Source of the DNA: JANNOG01 sp050329415
GTDB taxonomy: Bacteria > Actinomycetota > Actinomycetes > Actinomycetales > JBBAYJ01
Direction of reading: 5' to 3'
NCBI GenBank assembly: GCA_050329415.1
Contig: JBHJOS010000076.1
Location: forward strand, 1 to 21,724
DNA length: 21,724 nt
In this document: positions 1 to 6,860 of the stretch, in pieces
How the letters are laid out: every line of letters starts with the position of its first letter
Position numbering within the stretch: the first letter of the stretch is position 1
Made by a program: the position numbers and the translations under genes
Notes under the pieces: generated by a model
Seen by the model: only the letters and a program-made list of their open reading frames with translations
Database searches by the model: none
Told to the model about the DNA's origin: nothing

Positions 1-21
1 CGCTGTCCCGCCGCCCGTCCC

Positions 22-40
22 GGGTGGCCCAGGCCCACCC
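22..40. terminator. Short GC hairpin, possible end of an upstream gene
   Basis: GGGTGG (22-27) can pair with CCACCC (35-40) across a 7-base loop. There is no T-tract on either side, so it is at best a weak or Rho-assisted terminator of a gene outside the window. The first 114 bases hold nothing else that I can support. Confidence 0.2.
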
Positions 41-114
41 CCCCGGACCCGGATTCCCCGAGCACGCCCCGTCGGTCCATACCTCCAGCGCCGTCACCCC
101 GCGAGAGTAGGGGG

Positions 115-1083
115 GTGGCAACCCCCACTCCCTCGCCCTCCCCGCCGGTCGTCGTGGTCGGCGGAGCGAACGTCGATGTCAAGGCCCGCAGCACCCGACC
201 CCCCGTCCTCGGCAGCAGCAATCCCGGCACGACGCGCAGCTCCCCGGGCGGTGTCGGGCGCAACGTGGCGGAGAACCTCGCCCGGCTGGGCACACCCGTG
301 GCACTGATCGCACACGTCGGGGACGACGAGGCCGGGGACCGCCTCCTGGAGGCCACCGTCGCGGCCGGCGTGGACACCAGCCCCGTCCTCCGGGGCTCCT
401 TCCCGACCGGCGCGTACACCGCAGTTCTCGATCACCGGGGCGAGCTGGTGGTCGCCGTCTCGGAGATGACCGGGACGGACGCCCTGGGCGCGGCCGACGT
501 GCGCGAGCGCGAGGCCGTGATCGCGGGGGCCGCTGTCGTGGTCGTGGACGGCAACCTCGGCACCGCCGCCGCGACGGCGGTGCTCATGATCGCGGCCGAG
601 GCCGGAGTGCCCGCCGTGGTCGACCCGGTCAGCGCTCCCAAGGCGGCCCGGCTGGCGCGCGCGCTCCGGGGCAGGCCGCTGCGGGCACTGACCCCCGACC
701 GCGGCGAGCTGGCTGCGCTCACGGGAGCCGACACCGCCACCGACGCCGGGCTGCGCCGCGGGGTCGCCACGATGCACGCCCAGGGGGCCGAGCTGGTGTG
801 GGTCCGGCTCGGCGCCGACGGCAGCCTGCTGAGCACGGGCGACGGCAGCCCCGCCCGCTTCCCGGCAGCGCGCGGACCGGTCGTCGACGTCACCGGGGCC
901 GGAGACGCGATGCTGGCCGCGTTCGTGCACGCGCTGCTGCGAGGCGCCGATCCGGTGGCTGCGGTCCACCACGGTCACGCGGCGGCCGGGATCACCGTCG
1001 CGACCGCCGACACCGTGCGTTCCGACCTCACCCCGGCCGTCCTCGCCGACGCGCTGGACGAGTACCTCGAGAGCCTGGCGTGA
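115..1083 (+). CDS. psuK: PfkB-family carbohydrate kinase, probable pseudouridine kinase
   Basis: Predicted to phosphorylate pseudouridine to pseudouridine 5'-phosphate in the cytoplasm, the first step of pseudouridine breakdown. The 322-residue length fits PfkB/ribokinase kinases. Near the N-terminus is GGANVDVKARS, typical of PsuK-like kinases, followed by GGVGRNVAENLARLG, the substrate-binding Gly-rich motif. The C-terminal PfkB signature DVTGAGDAM contains the expected catalytic base D264. A GTG start at 115 is used. The stop overlaps the GTG of the next gene by 4 bases, so the two are translationally coupled, and the partner is a PsuG glycosidase. This pairing is the main reason to prefer pseudouridine over another nucleoside or sugar. 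Substrate is inferred from motif and context; the family call is firm. Confidence 0.87.
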   Translation: MATPTPSPSPPVVVVGGANVDVKARSTRPPVLGSSNPGTTRSSPGGVGRNVAENLARLGTPVALIAHVGDDEAGDRLLEATVAAGVDTSPVLRGSFPTGAYTAVLDHRGELVVAVSEMTGTDALGAADVREREAVIAGAAVVVVDGNLGTAAATAVLMIAAEAGVPAVVDPVSAPKAARLARALRGRPLRALTPDRGELAALTGADTATDAGLRRGVATMHAQGAELVWVRLGADGSLLSTGDGSPARFPAARGPVVDVTGAGDAMLAAFVHALLRGADPVAAVHHGHAAAGITVATADTVRSDLTPAVLADALDEYLESLA

Positions 1084-2654
1084 GCGGGGCCGGACCGGTC
1101 GAGGTCTCACCGGAGGTGGCCGACGCCCTCGCCGAGGGCCGTCCCGTCGTCGCGCTCGAGAGCACGATCATCAGCCACGGGATGCCGTACCCGGACAACG
1201 TCGCCATGGCGACCGAGGTGGAGGCGATCGTCCGCGGCGGCGGCGCCGTCCCCGCCACGGTCGCCGTCCTCGCCGGCCGGCCGCGGGTCGGGCTCTCGGC
1301 CACGGACCTCGACCTGCTGGCAAGCGATCCCGCCGTCACGAAGGTGAGCACCCGCGACCTCGGGCACGTCGTCGCCCGCGGCGGGCACGGCGCCACCACG
1401 GTGGCGGCCACCATGCGGCTGGCGGCGCTGGCCGGGATCCCGGTGTTCGTCACCGGCGGCCTGGGAGGGGTGCACCGTGGCGCGGGACGGACGTTCGACG
1501 AGAGCGCCGACCTCATCGAGCTCTCCCGCTCGCCCGTCGCCGTGGTGTGTGCCGGGGTGAAGAGCGTCCTCGACATCGGGCTCACCCTGGAGCGACTGGA
1601 GACCCTCGGCGTGCCGGTCCTCGCCGTGGGCACGGGCGACTTCCCGGCCTTCTGGACCCGGAGCAGCGGGTTCCGGGCGCCGCTGCGCTGCGACACCGCG
1701 GCCGACATCGCGGCGACGATGCGGGCGGGGTGGTCGCTGGGCCTGCCCGGGGGGCTCGTCGTCGCGAACCCGATCCGGGCGCAGGACGAGGTCCCGGCGG
1801 CCGAGATCGACGCCCTCGTGGCCCGTGCCCTCGCCGACGCCCACGCCGACGGCGTCACCGGCCGCGACGTCACGCCCCACCTGCTGCGCCGCCTCGTCGA
1901 GCTGAGCGGCGGGGCCAGCCTGCGCGCCAACGTCGCCCTCGTCCGCCACAACGCCGAGCTCGGCGCCGCCGTCGCCGTGGCCTACGCCGGGACCGCCGGG
2001 GACATGCGTCCCTCGCGACCCGGCCCGGCCCGGCGCAGACTGGTCGAGTGGCCCGGCCGACGGCGGCCGGGCCGGGCGGGAGTGCCCTCCATGAGCGACG
2101 AGACGTATCCCCAGCAGCCGTCCGACCCCGTGAGCGGCACCCCGGACGAGCCCACCGGCGCCGCGGCGGACCAACCGGCTGGGCAGCGCGGCGGGGTCAT
2201 GCCGACGATGCGCAGCCCGCGCGACTTCTTCGAGATGGTCCAGGCGGGGTGGCCCTTCGGTCAGGGCGGGTGGCCGTGGCGCGAGGCCGGGCCGTGGCGC
2301 GACCTGGCCGAGTCCGGCGGGCACCTCATCCGGGTCGAGGAGTCCACCGAGGGCGGCGCCCGGGTGGTCCGGGCCGAGCTGCCCGGCGTGGACCCCGAGA
2401 AGGACGTCTCGGTGACCATCGAGGACGACACCCTCGTCATCAGCGCCCGGCGCGAGGAGCGGTCCGAGACCCGCGACCCCGAGAGCTACCGCAGCGAGTT
2501 TCGGTACGGCTCCTTCACCCGGCACGTCCGGCTTCCCCGCGGGACGACGCCGGAGGTGGTGTCGGCGACCTACCGGGACGGCGTCCTCGAGGTGCGCCTG
2601 CCGATCGGCCCCACCGAGGAGACCCCGCGCCGGATCCCCGTCAGCCGCGGGTGA
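1080..2654 (+). CDS. psuG: Pseudouridine-5'-phosphate glycosidase, frame continuous with Hsp20
   Basis: PsuG cleaves pseudouridine 5'-phosphate to uracil and ribose 5-phosphate, a Mn-dependent C-C glycosidic bond cleavage. Homology covers about residues 1-303 (1080 to about 1990). Visible motifs are ALESTIISHGMPYP, VTKVSTRDL (K88), GGLGGVHRGAG, SADL (D144), CAGVKSVLDIG (K161) and FPAFWTRSSGF. K88, D144 and K161 match E. coli K93, D149 and K166 at a constant offset of 5. The GTG start overlaps the psuK stop (GTGA). The odd point is that no stop follows the usual C-terminus. The frame runs through a basic linker of about 34 residues into a complete Hsp20 protein and stops at 2654 (524 codons). 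It is either a true PsuG-Hsp20 fusion or a gene that lost its stop while Hsp20 is also made from an internal ATG at 2091. Confidence 0.82.
   Translation: MSGAGPVEVSPEVADALAEGRPVVALESTIISHGMPYPDNVAMATEVEAIVRGGGAVPATVAVLAGRPRVGLSATDLDLLASDPAVTKVSTRDLGHVVARGGHGATTVAATMRLAALAGIPVFVTGGLGGVHRGAGRTFDESADLIELSRSPVAVVCAGVKSVLDIGLTLERLETLGVPVLAVGTGDFPAFWTRSSGFRAPLRCDTAADIAATMRAGWSLGLPGGLVVANPIRAQDEVPAAEIDALVARALADAHADGVTGRDVTPHLLRRLVELSGGASLRANVALVRHNAELGAAVAVAYAGTAGDMRPSRPGPARRRLVEWPGRRRPGRAGVPSMSDETYPQQPSDPVSGTPDEPTGAAADQPAGQRGGVMPTMRSPRDFFEMVQAGWPFGQGGWPWREAGPWRDLAESGGHLIRVEESTEGGARVVRAELPGVDPEKDVSVTIEDDTLVISARREERSETRDPESYRSEFRYGSFTRHVRLPRGTTPEVVSATYRDGVLEVRLPIGPTEETPRRIPVSRG
2091..2654 (+). CDS. 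Small heat-shock protein, Hsp20/alpha-crystallin family
   Basis: An ATP-independent holdase chaperone that binds unfolding proteins in the cytoplasm. The 187-residue product from ATG 2091 has a disordered Pro/Gln-rich N-terminus and a Trp-rich stretch (GWPFGQGGWPW). An alpha-crystallin domain follows from about residue 80 to 175, with the characteristic RAELPGVDPEKDVSVTIED, YGSFTRHVRLP and YRDGVLEVRLPI blocks. The end is short and basic. ATG 2091 is preceded by GGGAG at 2078-2082 with an 8-base gap, a good ribosome-binding site, so independent translation is likely. The start lies in the same frame as psuG, and no stop separates them. I see no HspR-type inverted repeat upstream. Family assignment is firm; whether the protein exists free, fused, or both is open. 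Confidence 0.85.
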   Translation: MSDETYPQQPSDPVSGTPDEPTGAAADQPAGQRGGVMPTMRSPRDFFEMVQAGWPFGQGGWPWREAGPWRDLAESGGHLIRVEESTEGGARVVRAELPGVDPEKDVSVTIEDDTLVISARREERSETRDPESYRSEFRYGSFTRHVRLPRGTTPEVVSATYRDGVLEVRLPIGPTEETPRRIPVSRG

Positions 2655-2957
2655 CCGCCGTTCGACGGGCTGCGGCTGCCGGGACCCGACCCCCAGGCCA
2701 CCCACGAGGTCGCCAACCAGGTGCCGCTGCTGCCCGGGCACGACGTCGCCGAGGACGCCGCCCTCCTCGGGGGCCTGGAACAGCACGGGCTGGGCGAGCG
2801 GCTCAGGGTCCTGCTCCAGGTCGGCCTGCTGCTGCGCCACTCACCGGTCGGTGAGGTCTTCGCCCAGGCACGGCTGGGCGACGCGGCTGGCCTGACGTTG
2901 GGCGCCCTGCCCGACGGTCTCGACACCGCCGGCGTCGTCGGTCGGGCGGCCGCCGGG
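2655..2957 (+). pseudogene. Remnant of AidB-like acyl-CoA dehydrogenase, middle deleted
   Basis: Read in frame from 2655, the first 45 or so residues (THEVANQVPLLPGHDVAEDA, then ALLGGLEQHG) resemble the N-terminus of AidB-type acyl-CoA dehydrogenases. These start with a T-H-x-V-x-N-Q-x-x-P-L motif and an acidic D-A-A-L helix. From about 2785 the frame jumps directly to what looks like the C-terminal end of the same family: LLLRHSPVGEVFAQARLG and GALPDGLDTAGVV, the usual ending R-H-A-P...A-F...R-L-G...G-x-L-P-x-G-x-D-T-A-x-I. An intact protein is about 540-560 residues; only about 100 remain. There is no start codon at the expected N-terminus. The frame stays open to 3119 but the later residues look like noise. 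Family recognition is from memory of the motifs. Confidence 0.55.
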
Positions 2958-3094
2958 CCTGCCCGCCTGAGGCCGCCCGTCAACCGCCCCATCACCCCAT
3001 GTCATCCCAGGTCAGGGACAGAACCACCGAGGAGCGGGACGACGCCCCGGCCCCGATGTGACCCTGGCGTCCGGCATGTGTCAGGGTCGCCCCC

Positions 3095-3841
3095 GTGCTG
3101 GGGCTGCCCGACGCCGTGACCGCGGTCCTGTTCGACCTCGACGGTGTGCTGACCGACACCGCGAGCGTCCACACCCGGGCCTGGGCCCGGATGTTCGACG
3201 CCTACCTGCGCGAGCGCGCGGAGGGGGCCGGCGAGGAGTTCGTCCGGTTCGACCCCGTGGCCGACTACACCGCCCACGTCGACGGCAAGCCGCGCCAGGA
3301 CGGCGTGCGTGACTTTCTCGCGTCCCGCGGCATCTCGCTGCCGCTGGGCGCTGCGGACGACCCGCCGACCGCCGAGACGGTCCACGGCCTGGGCAACCGC
3401 AAGAACGCGATGTTCCACGAGGTCCTCCGGGAGGAGGGGGTCGAGGTCTTCGCCACCTCCCGGACCTACCTGGAGCGGGCTCGCGAGGCCGGCCTGCGGC
3501 GCGCCGTCGTCTCCTCCAGCGCCAACACCGCCACCATCCTCGACGTGACGGGGATGGCACCGCTCGTCGAAGAGCGGGTGGACGGAGTGACGATCCGTGA
3601 GGAGGGCGTGGCGGGCAAGCCCGCGCCCGACACCTTCCTGCTGGCTGCGGCCCGCCTCGGGGTGGACCCCGAGCGGGCGGCGGTCTTCGAGGACGCCCTG
3701 GCAGGAGTGGCGGCGGGGCGGGCCGGCGGGTTCGGGTTCGTCGTGGGGGTCGACCGGGTGAGGGGGACCTCCGGCCACGCCGAGGCCCTGCGTGCTCACG
3801 GCGCCCACCTGGTTGTCGAGGACTTGGGAGAACTGCTGTGA
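3095..3841 (+). CDS. pgmB: Beta-phosphoglucomutase family HAD phosphatase/mutase
   Basis: Predicted to interconvert beta-glucose 1-phosphate and glucose 6-phosphate in the cytoplasm. The 248-residue protein has HAD motif I DLDGVLTDT with D14 and D16 as nucleophile and acid/base, a helical cap, motif II VVSSSAN, motif III Lys in GKPAPDTF, and motif IV FEDALAG. The HTRAW segment after motif I is the usual start of the cap in this subfamily. The GTG at 3095 is the best start because the HAD motif begins only 13 residues later. The TGA overlaps the GTG of the GH65 gene at 3838. This coupling with a phosphorylase that releases beta-glucose 1-phosphate makes the beta-PGM role much more likely than a generic HAD phosphatase. 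Confidence 0.88.
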   Translation: MLGLPDAVTAVLFDLDGVLTDTASVHTRAWARMFDAYLRERAEGAGEEFVRFDPVADYTAHVDGKPRQDGVRDFLASRGISLPLGAADDPPTAETVHGLGNRKNAMFHEVLREEGVEVFATSRTYLERAREAGLRRAVVSSSANTATILDVTGMAPLVEERVDGVTIREEGVAGKPAPDTFLLAAARLGVDPERAAVFEDALAGVAAGRAGGFGFVVGVDRVRGTSGHAEALRAHGAHLVVEDLGELL

Positions 3842-6252
3842 TCGACGCCTCCCTCTACCCCGTCGAGCCGTGGACGGTCCGTGAGGCCCGGTTCGACCCG
3901 GACCAGCTCGCCCACGCGGAGTCGATCTTCGCGTTGAGCAACGGTCACATCGGCCTGCGCGGCAACCTCGACGAGGGCGAGCCGCACGGCATCCCCGGCA
4001 CGTACCTCAACTCGTTCTACGAGCTGCGGCCGCTGCCCTACGCCGAGGCCGGCTACGGCTACCCGGAGTCCGGCCAGACCGTCGTCGACGTGACGAACGG
4101 CAAGATCATCCGACTGCTGGTGGACGACGAGCCGTTCGACATCCGCTACGGCGAGCTGTGCAGCCACGAACGAGTGCTCGACCTCCAGACGGGCACGCTG
4201 CGGCGGCGGACCGAGTGGGTGTCCCCGGCGGACAAGCGGGTCCGGGTGACGTCGACCCGGCTGGTCTCGTTCACCCACCGAAGCATCGCCGCGGTGGAGT
4301 TCATCGTGGAACCGCTGGACGGCCCGGCCCGGCTCATCGTCCAGTCCGAGCTCGTGGCCAACGAGGACCAGCCCGCCCGCTCCGGCGACCCCCGCGTCGC
4401 CGCCGTCCTCGAGCGACCGCTGGACCTCGTCCACAGCGAGACCAACCGGACCAGCGCCATGCTCGTCCACCGCACCAGGCGCAGCGGCCTGCTGATGGCC
4501 GCCGGGATGGACCACGTGGTCGAAGCACCGGGCCGGTGCGAGGTCTCGACCGACTCCCGCGACGACTGGGCCCGGACCACCATGGTCTCCTTGCTGCATC
4601 CCGGGCAGCGGCTACGGGTCGTCAAGTACGTCGGCTACGGCTGGTCCAGCCAGCGCTCGACGCCGTCGCTGCGCGACCAGGTGGCGGCGGCACTCACCGG
4701 GGCCGGATACACCGGCTGGGCCGGCCTGGCCGCCGAGCAGCGGGAGTACCTCGACACCTTCTGGGACGCCGCGGACGTCGAGGTGGACGGCGACCCCGAC
4801 CTCCAGCAGGCGGTCCGCTTCGCCCTGTTCCACGTGCTGCAGGCCGGGGCCCGGGCCGAGCGGCGGGCGATCCCCGGCAAGGGCCTCACCGGGCCGGGGT
4901 ACGACGGGCACGCGTTCTGGGACACCGAGGGCTTCGTACTGCCGGTGCTCACGTACACGATGCCGGCCGCGGCGGCGGACGCCCTGCACTGGCGGCACTC
5001 GACCCTCGACATGGCCCGCGAGCGCGCCCGCACCCTCGGCCTGGGCGGTGCGACCTTCCCGTGGCGAACCGTGCGCGGGCAGGAGTGCTCCGGGTATTGG
5101 CCGGCGGGCACGGCCGCCTTCCACGTCAACGCCGATGTCGCCGACGCCTTCGAGCGGTACCGAATCGTCACCGGGGACGACAGCGTCGAGCGGGAGGCCG
5201 GCGTCGAGGTCCTCGTGGAGACCGCCCGGCTGTGGATGAGCCTCGGTCACCACGGCGCGGACGGCCGCTGGCACATCGCCGGCGTCACGGGGCCGGACGA
5301 GTACAGCGCGCTGGCCGACGACAACGTGTTCACCAACCTCATGGCGGCCCGGAACCTGCGCGTGGCGGCGGACGCGTGCGGCCGCCACCCGGCCGAGGCG
5401 ACGGCGTTCGAGGTGACCACGGACGAGGTCGCCGCCTGGCGGCAGGCCGCGGACACCGTGTTCGTCCCCTATGACGAGCGCCTCGGCGTGCACCCCCAGT
5501 CGGACCGGTTCACCATGCTCGACGAGTGGCCGTTCGAGCAGACCGTCGACCAGTACCCGCTGCTGCTCAGCCAGCCATACGTCCAGCTCTACCGCAAGCA
5601 GGTCATCAAGCAGGCGGACCTGGTCCTCGCGATGCACTGGTGCGGCGAGAGCTTCACCGACGAGCAGAAGGCCCGCAACGTCGACTACTACGAGCGGCGC
5701 ACCGTCCGGGACTCGTCGCTGTCGGCCTGCACCCAGGCGATCATGGCGGCCGAGGTGGGCCACCTCGACCTCGCCTACGACTACGCCCACGAGGCCGCGC
5801 TCATCGACCTGCGAGACCTGCACCACAACACCAAGGACGGCCTCCACATGGCCTCGCTCGGCGGGGCCTGGCTGTCCCTGGTCGCGGGGTTCGGTGGGCT
5901 GCGGGACACCGAGGGCTGCCTGTGCCTGGCACCACAGCTGCCCTCGGGCATGACCCGGTTGTCCTTCCGGATCATGTGGCGTGGGATGCGGCTGCAGGTC
6001 GAGGTCACGCCGGGCGGTGTGGTCTACCGGTTGCGGGACGGGGCCGAAGCCTCGCTGACCTTCCGCCACGACGGCGAGGACGTCACCATCCGGGCCGGCG
6101 AGCCTCTGGAGATGCCGCTGGTCAAGCGGTCGCCTCTGATGCCGCGTCCGGAGCAGCCGCCCGGGTGCGAACCCATCGATCGCCAGGCGTACCGCGACGG
6201 CCGCGCCACCGTGCTGTCCGCCCGCGACGGGAGCGGGCGACCGGGGGCCTAG
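3838..6252 (+). CDS. Glycoside hydrolase family 65 disaccharide phosphorylase
   Basis: Splits an alpha-linked glucosyl disaccharide with inorganic phosphate, with inversion, to beta-glucose 1-phosphate and a free sugar in the cytoplasm. The 804-residue length fits GH65. The N-terminal beta-sandwich domain starts EPWTVREARFDPDQLAHAES and contains SNGHIGLRGNLDEGEP. The (alpha/alpha)6 catalytic barrel includes FWDTEGFVLPVLTYT and TGPDEYS, where E488 is the predicted general acid, equivalent to E487 of Lactobacillus maltose phosphorylase. KQADLVLAMHWCGE and HHNTKDGLHMASLGGAW follow, and the last 80 or so residues form the C-terminal beta-domain. It overlaps pgmB by 4 bases. The motifs do not decide between maltose, trehalose, kojibiose and nigerose as substrate. 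Confidence 0.9.
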   Translation: MIDASLYPVEPWTVREARFDPDQLAHAESIFALSNGHIGLRGNLDEGEPHGIPGTYLNSFYELRPLPYAEAGYGYPESGQTVVDVTNGKIIRLLVDDEPFDIRYGELCSHERVLDLQTGTLRRRTEWVSPADKRVRVTSTRLVSFTHRSIAAVEFIVEPLDGPARLIVQSELVANEDQPARSGDPRVAAVLERPLDLVHSETNRTSAMLVHRTRRSGLLMAAGMDHVVEAPGRCEVSTDSRDDWARTTMVSLLHPGQRLRVVKYVGYGWSSQRSTPSLRDQVAAALTGAGYTGWAGLAAEQREYLDTFWDAADVEVDGDPDLQQAVRFALFHVLQAGARAERRAIPGKGLTGPGYDGHAFWDTEGFVLPVLTYTMPAAAADALHWRHSTLDMARERARTLGLGGATFPWRTVRGQECSGYWPAGTAAFHVNADVADAFERYRIVTGDDSVEREAGVEVLVETARLWMSLGHHGADGRWHIAGVTGPDEYSALADDNVFTNLMAARNLRVAADACGRHPAEATAFEVTTDEVAAWRQAADTVFVPYDERLGVHPQSDRFTMLDEWPFEQTVDQYPLLLSQPYVQLYRKQVIKQADLVLAMHWCGESFTDEQKARNVDYYERRTVRDSSLSACTQAIMAAEVGHLDLAYDYAHEAALIDLRDLHHNTKDGLHMASLGGAWLSLVAGFGGLRDTEGCLCLAPQLPSGMTRLSFRIMWRGMRLQVEVTPGGVVYRLRDGAEASLTFRHDGEDVTIRAGEPLEMPLVKRSPLMPRPEQPPGCEPIDRQAYRDGRATVLSARDGSGRPGA

Positions 6253-6338
6253 CGGCCGGCACCGGCTGCCTGAGACCGTCCGGGCATCGACCGACGGGCA
6301 ACCCGTCTCCAGCCAGCTGCCGACCGAGAGGCCGTCCC

Positions 6339-6842
6339 ATGACCGAGACCGTCGGCCGGGTGGACCTGTTCGCGTTCCGTCGGGCGCTGGGCCACTTCGT
6401 GACCGGCGTCGTCGTGGCCGCTGCGATGGACGGCGACGAGCCGGTCGGGATGGCCGCCAACTCCTTCGCCTCGGTCTCGCTGGAGCCCCCCCTCGTCCTG
6501 TTCTGCGCCGCCGACACGTCGACGACGTGGCCCCGCCTGCGGGAGGTCGGCAGCTTCGCGCTGTCGGTCCTCGGCGCGGGCCAGGAGGACGTGTGCCGGC
6601 GCTTCGCCCGCCGCGACGTGGACCGTTTCGCCGGTGTGAGCTGGCGCCCCGGGCCGGGGGGGCACCCCGTCCTCGAGGATGCCCTGGTCTGGCTGGACTG
6701 TACGCTCGACCTCGTCCATCAGGCCGGTGACCACGAGATCGCGGTGGCTCGGGTCACGGCGTTGTCCCCGGATCCGGCTGCAGGCGTCGAACCGCTGGTC
6801 TTCTTCCGGGGTCGATACACCGGCCTGCCCGCCGAGGACTGA
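6339..6842 (+). CDS. Flavin reductase-like, FMN-binding split-barrel protein
   Basis: Likely an NAD(P)H:flavin oxidoreductase that supplies reduced FMN/FAD to a flavin-dependent monooxygenase. The 167-residue protein opens with FRRALGHFVTGVVVAAA, the standard R-x-x-x-G-x-F-x-T-G-V start. It continues with GMAANSFASVSLEPPLVLFC, the flavin-binding S-x-S-x-x-P-P-L region, and FALSVLGAGQEDVCRRFA, then ends with FFRGRYTGL. The ATG at 6339 has GAGAGG at 6326-6331 as ribosome-binding site, 7 bases upstream. It sits 18 bases before ribBA on the same strand, so the two are probably co-transcribed. No monooxygenase partner is in the window. A direct role in flavin supply is plausible but inferred. Confidence 0.85.
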   Translation: MTETVGRVDLFAFRRALGHFVTGVVVAAAMDGDEPVGMAANSFASVSLEPPLVLFCAADTSTTWPRLREVGSFALSVLGAGQEDVCRRFARRDVDRFAGVSWRPGPGGHPVLEDALVWLDCTLDLVHQAGDHEIAVARVTALSPDPAAGVEPLVFFRGRYTGLPAED

Positions 6843-6860
6843 CGAGAGAGACCGAGCGCA

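Noticed and set aside
94..1110. Long minus-strand open frame opposite psuK
   Set aside because: It is antisense to a gene with clear PfkB motifs, and its translation is Arg/Gly-rich with no recognisable motif. Long antisense frames are expected at this GC content.
2091..2100. HspR (HAIR) operator near the hsp20 start
   Set aside because: No CTTGAGT/ACTCAAG pair was found in the linker region upstream of ATG 2091.
1107..2840. 577-codon minus-strand frame opposite psuG and hsp20
   Set aside because: Same reason: the plus strand carries conserved PsuG and Hsp20 motifs, and the antisense product is low-complexity.
6253..6338. FMN riboswitch before the flavin reductase / ribBA pair
   Set aside because: Only 86 bases are available and none of the conserved FMN-element blocks is visible.
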